Program-made: the position numbers and the translations under genes
In this document: positions 58,557-64,000 of the stretch, one piece after another
How positions within the stretch are numbered: position 1 is the first letter of the stretch
Layout of the letters: each line of letters begins with the position of its first letter
Notes under the pieces: generated by a model
Database searches by the model: none
The model's input: the letters and a program-made list of their open reading frames with translations, nothing else
Told to the model about the DNA's origin: nothing
Source of the DNA: DAOUJW01 sp965218945
Lineage (GTDB): Bacteria; Chloroflexota; Dehalococcoidia; Lucifugimonadales; UBA2985
Direction of reading: 5' to 3'
Assembly: GCA_965218945.1 (NCBI GenBank)
Contig: OZ244718.1
Span: 2,852,001-2,916,000, forward strand
DNA length: 64,000 nucleotides

Positions 58557-59438
58557 GTGTGCAGATTGTGCGGTTCTGGCGCTTCACTGAAGAAAAGCCA
58601 CATCATCCCTAAATTCGTCGGCAGATGGATGAAGGAATCCTCTCCGACCCCGTACTTCAGGTTCGGTGGCGATCCGGATAGGAGACTCCAAGACCTGTTC
58701 ACTATAGAGCTGTTGTGTAATGACTGCGAAAACCGATTCTCGGCTTGGGAAACAAAGTTTGCTGACAAGATTTTCCACCCCAAAGATATTGGCCAAACGG
58801 TATTCAGTTACGGTCCTTGGTTGCTTAGATTTGCGGCATCTTTGGCTTGGAGAGCGATTCACTTTCTTCGCTCCCAGGGAATTGAGGAATCGCGAGATTT
58901 GACCTCAATGGTGGATGGAATGGAGACTCATCTCAAGCGATTTCTTCTTGGTCAAGTGAGAAATGTGGAGTCCTTTACTCAGCACATCTATCCAATGGGC
59001 GAATTAGCCAATTCTGTCACGCCGGGCTCACCTATGCTAAATCGCTATCTCGTCCACTCCGTGCAAATCGATATTCTCCGATCAGATGATCTGTCAGAGA
59101 TGATGTTGTACATCAAGATTCCTATGTTCATGTTCTTCTCGGTTGGGAAGTCCAAACATAGAAAGCTGCTAGAAACAAGCCGAATCAAGAAGTCAAGTCT
59201 GTTGCAGCCGAAGACCTATGAAATTACAAACCACATGCTGGATTACATCCTTGAAGCAGCAGATAGAATGGGACAAATTCTAGACTCGATGTCCCCAAAG
59301 TCGAAGGCAGCAGCAGACAGGGCGTTGTTGAACGCCATCGAAAGAGATGCCGATAGGGTTGCCGGGTCTAGATTGATGAAGGCAATGCTGGCCGATTACG
59401 AGTTCTATGGGGAAGAGGCGACATTCTTTCGGGATTGA
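58557..59438 (+). CDS. HNH-like zinc-binding protein of unknown function
   Basis: A 293-residue protein starting at GTG 58557, seven bases after GGAGG. The N-terminus MCRLCGSGASLKKSHIIPKF and a downstream ELLCNDCENRFSAWETKF give two Cys pairs and a SHIIPKF histidine, the arrangement of a treble-clef HNH-like domain. The long helical remainder (LLRFAASLAWRAIHFLRSQG, KIPMFMFFSVGKSKHRKLLE) is unrecognised. Its DNA is visibly AT-richer than the surrounding housekeeping genes and it stands alone, which suggests horizontal acquisition, perhaps as a solitary nuclease or defence gene. Nuclease activity is not established. Confidence 0.65.
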   Translation: MCRLCGSGASLKKSHIIPKFVGRWMKESSPTPYFRFGGDPDRRLQDLFTIELLCNDCENRFSAWETKFADKIFHPKDIGQTVFSYGPWLLRFAASLAWRAIHFLRSQGIEESRDLTSMVDGMETHLKRFLLGQVRNVESFTQHIYPMGELANSVTPGSPMLNRYLVHSVQIDILRSDDLSEMMLYIKIPMFMFFSVGKSKHRKLLETSRIKKSSLLQPKTYEITNHMLDYILEAADRMGQILDSMSPKSKAAADRALLNAIERDADRVAGSRLMKAMLADYEFYGEEATFFRD

Positions 59439-59741
59439 CCTCTAGTATGTCGCAGTTTCTCCCATGAATGTTGGATGGGAAGTGGGAATAGACCCTTGTC
59501 TGGGCCTACGACCTGACTCAGCGCACTCCTAATGTGCCGTGTGTCCCGCCATCAGTCTAATTGGGGACGCCGTCATATTGGTTGGCGAGACGCAGCGTAC
59601 CTTCCAGGCTCCACCCACTCCAAATGTACACGCCTTGATGTTACAATCGACACCGCCTGCTCCCGCCCGTTACTCGTGATATGGGAGCGATAGAACCTGA
59701 CGCCATCTCACCCCGATGGCAAGAAAAGCGAGGCTTGCCCC
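59439..59741. other. 303-bp gap without recognisable features
   Basis: I see no convincing gene, repeat or RNA between the zinc-binding protein and the CopD-like gene. The composition changes here from AT-richer to GC-rich. Confidence 0.5.
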
Positions 59742-60245
59742 GTGACCCTTGGCGAAGGCTTCCTGCTGCTGGTGCGCTGGTTCCACGCGATTGCGGCGGT
59801 GGCCTGGATTGGCGGGAGCATCTTCTACGTGCTGGTGCTCCGACCGGCGCAGCGCAGGGCGGGCGCTAGTGGGGCAGCGGTTACTCCGGAGGTGATGACC
59901 CAGTTCCGCGGCCTGGTGGACTCCTGCATTGCCGTCCTCCTGGTCACCGGCACCGTCATGCTCTTCGACCGACTAACCGACTCCACCACCGGGACAGCTT
60001 ACGTTGTAACCGTCGCCATCAAGATAGGGCTGGCGCTGTGGATGTTCGCAATGGCCCAGAGCAGGTGGCGGAGGCGTCGGGCGACCGCCCAAGTGGTATT
60101 TACCCCGATTGCCCAGCTCAGGCCACTGGCCAGGGCCATAGCCTTTTTGTCGGGCGTCAACCTGACCGTAATCCTGGGAATCGCCATCTTCTTCCTGTCC
60201 GACCTGCTCAGGTTCATCTTTGAACAGGGATTGACAGGCAGGTAG
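59742..60245 (+). CDS. CopD-like integral membrane protein
   Basis: A 167-residue protein with four hydrophobic helices: FLLLVRWFHAIAAVAWIGGS, CIAVLLVTGTVMLFDRL, VVTVAIKIGLALWMFAMAQ and GVNLTVILGIAIFFLSDLL. The first helix motif RWFHAIAAVAWIGGSIFY and the KIGLALWM segment resemble the CopD/DUF family of copper-resistance or heme-binding membrane domains, with His in helix 1. GTG 59742. Function probably linked to the cell membrane; copper transport is not demonstrated. Confidence 0.7.
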   Translation: MTLGEGFLLLVRWFHAIAAVAWIGGSIFYVLVLRPAQRRAGASGAAVTPEVMTQFRGLVDSCIAVLLVTGTVMLFDRLTDSTTGTAYVVTVAIKIGLALWMFAMAQSRWRRRRATAQVVFTPIAQLRPLARAIAFLSGVNLTVILGIAIFFLSDLLRFIFEQGLTGR

Positions 60246-60297
60246 CCCAGGGCCAATATGAGAAACAGCCTGTATCGAACGGCTTGGGAGTAAGAAT

Positions 60298-60480
60298 ATG
60301 AAAAGAGATCTGGTGGAAATCCTCGCCTGTCCCGTGTGCAAGAACCCTCTCAACCTGACTGTTCTGGAGCAGAGCGAAGTCGAGGTGATCAGGGGCGCGC
60401 TCCACTGCCGCGGCTGCGAGGAGCAGTACCCCATTGAGGACTCCATCCCCAACCTGCTGCCGCCGAACCTTCGCGCCTAG
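60298..60480 (+). CDS. Trm112 family zinc-binding protein
   Basis: A 60-residue protein with two CxxC motifs, DLVEILACPVCKNPLNLTVL and ALHCRGCEEQYPIEDSIPNL, followed by LLP. This is the YcaR/Trm112-like family, small zinc ribbons that in eukaryotes and archaea activate methyltransferases. Its bacterial role is unclear. The stop overlaps the convergent folK gene by 4 nt. Confidence 0.92.
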   Translation: MKRDLVEILACPVCKNPLNLTVLEQSEVEVIRGALHCRGCEEQYPIEDSIPNLLPPNLRA

Positions 60481-60986
60481 GGTATCTCACCGGGAGACAG
60501 AGCTCCCAACTTCACAACAGTCTCCCTCCCGGGAGCGTCCGCCAGCAACGCGCTGATGGGCCGCTTGAGGGTGGGATGCTCCACGTCGGGGGCAATCTCC
60601 GCAAGGGGCGCGAGGACGAAGGCGCGCTCCGGGATACGCGGATGTGGTATCTGAAGGTCAGGCGTATCCAACACCAAGTCGCCGTAGAGCAGGATATCCA
60701 CGTCCATTGTCCTTGGCCCGTAGCGAATGGCGCGCACGCGTCCCAGCCTGCGCTCCACCTCTTGGACAAGACCCAGCAGCTCCGGCGGGTTCAGGGAGGT
60801 CCAAAAGCCGCAGACAATGTTTAGAAAGGACGGCTGCTCCGCATAGCCCCAGGGCTCGGTCTCGTAGACGGAGGAGAGAGCGATAATCTCGCCCGCGTCG
60901 CCAAGGAGCGAGAGCGCCTTGCGCAGGTGGGTCTCGCGGTCGCCTAAATTGGAGCCCAGGCCCAGGTAGGCCGTCACCTCGCTCAT
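60477..60986 (-). CDS. folK: 2-amino-4-hydroxy-6-hydroxymethyldihydropteridine pyrophosphokinase
   Basis: A 169-residue HPPK. It begins MSEVTAYLGLGSNLGDRETH and contains SSVYETEPWGYAEQPSFLNI, RLGRVRAIRYGPRTMDVDIL (the metal-binding DVDIL) and LQIPHPRIPERAFVLAPLAE. It activates hydroxymethyl-dihydropterin for coupling with p-aminobenzoate by FolP. ATG 60986 overlaps the folP stop (ATGA); an in-frame start at 61010 is less likely. The folP-folK order is standard. Confidence 0.94.
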   Translation of the reverse strand: MSEVTAYLGLGSNLGDRETHLRKALSLLGDAGEIIALSSVYETEPWGYAEQPSFLNIVCGFWTSLNPPELLGLVQEVERRLGRVRAIRYGPRTMDVDILLYGDLVLDTPDLQIPHPRIPERAFVLAPLAEIAPDVEHPTLKRPISALLADAPGRETVVKLGALSPGEIP

Positions 60987-61840
60987 GCCATGTCCGGCGG
61001 CTTCTCCCACCCTCGCACGACCGCGTCGCTCATGCGGGCAACTCTGGCCATCACCTTAACGTCGTGGACGCGTACGATGTCCGCCCCGTTGGCGACGGAC
61101 AGGGCCACGGTCGCCGCGGTTCCCTCCACGCGGTCGTCCACCGGAGCGTCCAGAACGTATCCTATGGTCCTTTTGCGAGACATTCCCACAAGGAGAGGCC
61201 TTCCCAGGTCCTTGAACTCCGCCAAGCGTCTCAGTATTTCAAGGTTGTGCTCAGCGGTCTTCCCGAACCCCATGCCAGGGTCCAGTATCACGTTCTCAAT
61301 GGGCACACCGGCCTCCAGAGCGAGGCTCAGGCTTGAGCGCAGGCCGCTCATCACGTCCGGCACCAGGTCCGCGTAGTCGGTCCCATTCTGGTTGTGCATC
61401 AGCACAACCGGCACGCCCTCTTTTGCGGCGAGCGGAGCCATGTCCGGGTCGTGCTTGAGGCCCCAGACGTCGTTGATGATGGAAGCGCCTGCGTCTATGG
61501 CCGCGCGTGCCACCTCGCTCTTGTAGGTATCGACGCTTATGGGAATGTCCAGCCTTGAGGCCAGGCCGCGTATCACAGGCAGAATCCGGCGCATCTCCTC
61601 CTCGGCGTCCACCGTCGTCGAGCCGGGCCGGGTGGACTCCCCGCCCACGTCGATGATGTCTGCGCCCTCGGCCTGGAACCGCAGCCCCTGCTCCACGGCG
61701 GACTCCACGTTGTGCTCAAGACCGTCGCCGGAGAAGGAGTCCGGCGTCGCGTTGATTATGCCCATCACGTAGGTGCGCTTTCCCCACGCCAGCTCCCACC
61801 TGCCCCAACGGGTTGTGCCAAGCCTCTCTTGCAAGTCCAT
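60983..61840 (-). CDS. folP: Dihydropteroate synthase
   Basis: A 285-residue DHPS. VMGIINATPDSFSGDGLE, DIIDVGGESTRPGSTTVDAE, IPISVDTYKSEVARAAIDAG, DVWGLKHDP, VVLMHNQNG and DPGMGFGKTAEHNLEILRRL are all family landmarks. It condenses p-aminobenzoate (made by the pabBC products) with DHPP; sulfonamides target it. The start matches the family. Followed by folK with overlapping stop and start. Confidence 0.96.
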   Translation of the reverse strand: MDLQERLGTTRWGRWELAWGKRTYVMGIINATPDSFSGDGLEHNVESAVEQGLRFQAEGADIIDVGGESTRPGSTTVDAEEEMRRILPVIRGLASRLDIPISVDTYKSEVARAAIDAGASIINDVWGLKHDPDMAPLAAKEGVPVVLMHNQNGTDYADLVPDVMSGLRSSLSLALEAGVPIENVILDPGMGFGKTAEHNLEILRRLAEFKDLGRPLLVGMSRKRTIGYVLDAPVDDRVEGTAATVALSVANGADIVRVHDVKVMARVARMSDAVVRGWEKPPDMA

Positions 61841-61940
61841 TCTCTTCCCTCTGCAGGCTATTCTACCAGATTAGGATTGAAGCATCCCGTCAGGTGGGCT
61901 ACAATGGCACACAGGCTTCAGTAACGGGCGGGGCGTGGTT

Positions 61941-64000
61941 ATGAAACTTTACAACACCCTTTCCAGAAAGACGGAGGAGCTGCAACCCCTGGAGCCGGGG
62001 GTTGTCAGAATGTACTCCTGCGGGCCTACTGTTTATCGATTTGCCCACCTGGGGAACATGCGCACCTACCTCATGGCCGACTGGATACGCAGGGCGCTTG
62101 AGATTCAGGGCCTCCGCGTCATCCAGGTGAAGAACATCACGGACGTGGGCCACATGCGCCAGGAGGTGCTGGAGCAGGGTGAGGACAAGATGATTGCCTC
62201 CGCTCTGGCCGAGGGCAAAACCCCACAGGAGATAGCCGAGTTCTACACCCAGGCCTTCTACCGGGACGAAGAGAAGCTGGGCATATCCCCGGCGACCCAC
62301 TCGCCGAAGGCCACGGACCACATCCAGGAGATGGTGCAGATCGTCCAGCAACTGCAGGAGAATGGGTACTCTTACGAGGTGCAGGGGAACGTATACTTCG
62401 ATGTAGCCAAGTTCTCCGACTACGGCAAGCTCTCCGGCAACGTCCAGGAGTCCCTGCTGGAGGGCGTCAGGGTGGAAGTGGACCCCCTCAAGCGAGACCA
62501 GCGCGACTTCACCCTGTGGAAAGCGGCGGAGGAGGGCAGAGTCCTCCAGTGGCCGAGTCCCTGGGGGCCGGGCTTCCCCGGATGGCACATCGAGTGCTCT
62601 GCTATGTCCACCAAGTACCTGGGCGAGCAGCTGGACATTCACACCGGCGGTGTCGACAACATCTTCCCCCACCACGAGGGCGAGGTGGCCCAGAGCGAGG
62701 GTGCCTTCGGCAAGCGATTCGTGCAGATATGGGTGCACGGCCAGCACCTGCTGGCGGACGGCGTCAAGATGGCCAAGTCCGCCGCCAACGACTACACCCT
62801 TGAGAACATTTCCGACATGGGCTTTGACCCGATGGCCTTCCGCTACCTGTGCCTTACGGCCCAGTACAGGACGCGACTGAACTTCACCTTCTCCGCCCTC
62901 CGAGCCGCCCAGAACGGCCTGCAGCGCCTCCGAAATCGGGTGTGGGAGTGGTCGCTGGAGGCGACGCCCGACGCCTCTGCGCCAGAGGCGACGCCCTGGC
63001 GGGACGCGTTCTGGGAACGCGTGAACGGCGACTTGGACATGCCCCGCGCTTTGGCCCTGACCTGGGGGATGACCCGGTCCGACATCTCGTCAGCGTCCAA
63101 GCTGGGCCTGCTTCTGGAGTTCGATCAGGTGCTGGGCCTCGGTCTGGACAGGGTCGCCCTGGACTGGAGCATCCCGGAGGACGTGTCCCAAGCCGAGAAG
63201 AAGCGATCGACCTTGAGGGCGGACCGCGACTATCCGGCGGCGGACGAGGTGCGCAGGCAGCTGAATGAGGCGGGCTTCATCCTGGAGGACGCCACAGAAG
63301 CCACCAGGACAAGGCCCAAATCGGAGCTTGAGAAGCGACTTGAGGAGTTGCAGCGCGTATCCTCCTCCAAGGAGGTCGGCTCGCTCCTGGACGCCGGGGA
63401 CGAGACGGAGTTCTCCGTCGGTATAGTGGCCTGCAACTACCTGTCGGACTTGCAGCGATGCGTCCGGAGCCTCCTTCCCCTTGGAGAGAAGCACTCCCTG
63501 GAGGTGGTAATAGTAGACAACGGCTCCACCGACGGCACATCCTCGTGGCTGGAGGAGCAGGCGCGTCGAGAGCCGCGCCTGCGGGTTATCCACACCGACC
63601 ACGTGCTGGGAGACGCCGCCGCCAAGAACATCCTCCTGAAGCAGAGCCGGGGCACCTACTTCGTCCTGATGGACACCTCCGTGGAGGCTCACGACGACTT
63701 TCTGGCCCCCTTATCCGAGGTCCTGGCTGACGACTCGGTGGGGGTTGTCGGGCCGTGGGGACTCAGAAGCGAGGACATGCAACACTTCAACGAGGTGGAG
63801 GAGGGCGATGCGGACGCGATGCAGGGCTACTGCTTCGCATTCCGCCGCTCCCTGGTCCCGGAGGTGAGCCTGATGCGGGAGAGCTTCCGGTTCTACCGCA
63901 ACTTAGACCTGGAGTACAGCTTCAACTTCAGAGATAAGGGATACCGCATTGTCGCTCTTGGCTCCCTGCCACTGGAACGGCACGAGCACCGTGTGTGGAC
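61941..64000 (+). CDS. cysS: Cysteinyl-tRNA synthetase fused in frame to a family 2 glycosyltransferase (3' end outside window)
   Basis: The plus-strand frame from ATG 61941 is open to the window edge, 686 codons. Residues 1 to about 470 are a complete-looking CysRS: MKLYNTLSRKTEELQPLEPG, the zinc-ligand Cys in MYSCGPTVYR, HLGN (the HIGH motif), PGWHIECSAMSTKYLG, GGVDNIFPHHEGEVAQSE and a KMAKS signature loop (KMSKS variant). From about residue 488 a GT-A glycosyltransferase begins: FSVGIVACNYLSDLQRCVRS, VVIVDNGSTDGTSSWLEEQA, NILLKQSRGTYFVLMDTSVE and FYRNLDLEYSFNFRDKGYRI. No stop or plausible new start separates the two. The C-terminal extent is unknown. Confidence 0.93.
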   Translation, partial: MKLYNTLSRKTEELQPLEPGVVRMYSCGPTVYRFAHLGNMRTYLMADWIRRALEIQGLRVIQVKNITDVGHMRQEVLEQGEDKMIASALAEGKTPQEIAEFYTQAFYRDEEKLGISPATHSPKATDHIQEMVQIVQQLQENGYSYEVQGNVYFDVAKFSDYGKLSGNVQESLLEGVRVEVDPLKRDQRDFTLWKAAEEGRVLQWPSPWGPGFPGWHIECSAMSTKYLGEQLDIHTGGVDNIFPHHEGEVAQSEGAFGKRFVQIWVHGQHLLADGVKMAKSAANDYTLENISDMGFDPMAFRYLCLTAQYRTRLNFTFSALRAAQNGLQRLRNRVWEWSLEATPDASAPEATPWRDAFWERVNGDLDMPRALALTWGMTRSDISSASKLGLLLEFDQVLGLGLDRVALDWSIPEDVSQAEKKRSTLRADRDYPAADEVRRQLNEAGFILEDATEATRTRPKSELEKRLEELQRVSSSKEVGSLLDAGDETEFSVGIVACNYLSDLQRCVRSLLPLGEKHSLEVVIVDNGSTDGTSSWLEEQARREPRLRVIHTDHVLGDAAAKNILLKQSRGTYFVLMDTSVEAHDDFLAPLSEVLADDSVGVVGPWGLRSEDMQHFNEVEEGDADAMQGYCFAFRRSLVPEVSLMRESFRFYRNLDLEYSFNFRDKGYRIVALGSLPLERHEHRVW

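Overview
The window looks like part of a GC-rich bacterial chromosome, most plausibly Chloroflexota (Dehalococcoidia, SAR202-like). This is an inference from gene content, not from a marker tree: stand-alone metF and folD, coaX/coaBC, nnr, acpS, several acyl-CoA enzymes (a double CaiB/BaiF transferase, an acyl-CoA dehydrogenase, split MaoC hydratases), a RelA/SpoT enzyme, TldD/TldE and an L-2-hydroxyglutarate oxidase. TTG and GTG starts preceded by clear AGGAGG-type sites are common.

Layout. 1-2.7 kb: the 5' end of a GH15 gene, an orphan MNT nucleotidyltransferase and a repeat-bearing lipoprotein. 2.8-8.8 kb: a tRNA with anticodon CAU and a compact minus-strand cofactor operon (metF-acpS-nnr, then coaX-coaBC), divergent from folD. 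8.9-13.2 kb: tandem paralogous membrane proteins, an oxidoreductase, a GNAT enzyme, a hydrolase and a repeat-rich spacer. 13.3-20 kb: CoA-ester catabolism genes interrupted by DUF4160/DUF2442, HicBA and GIY-YIG cassettes. 20.6-24.4 kb: a large hydrophobic protein and a restriction-modification (R-M) pair whose endonuclease is frameshifted. 24.4-28.2 kb: hisS, relA, rpsT. 28.8-34.7 kb: a phage packaging remnant (terminase, portal, scaffold-like) without capsid or integrase. 35-42.7 kb: an MFS transporter, a complete IS5-family element, rph, lhgO and a second R-M system with frameshifts in both genes. 42.9-64 kb: mostly housekeeping genes (nadE, pabBC, trxB, a MoxR/ChlI-type ATPase, a ROK kinase, HEAT, tldDE, folPK), ending in cysS fused in frame to a family 2 glycosyltransferase that runs off the window.

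How the genes work together. Folate and one-carbon genes recur (pabB, pabC, folP, folK, folD, metF), as do CoA/ACP genes (coaX, coaBC, acpS) and NAD genes (nadE, nnr). The acyl-CoA dehydrogenase, MaoC pair and CaiB fusion suggest degradation of unusual acyl-CoAs.

The most striking structural theme is that accessory genes repeatedly sit beside short partial copies of a neighbouring gene's end. In several cases the copied 5' end (start codon and first codons) forms a mini-ORF whose stop overlaps or abuts the next start (trxB copy to a coiled-coil gene, acyl-CoA dehydrogenase copy to maoC, GH15 copy to the MNT gene) or is fused in frame (a methyltransferase sharing its first eight residues with its neighbour). 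Dispersed palindromic repeats are abundant, including perfect 28-bp inverted repeats around the GIY-YIG gene.
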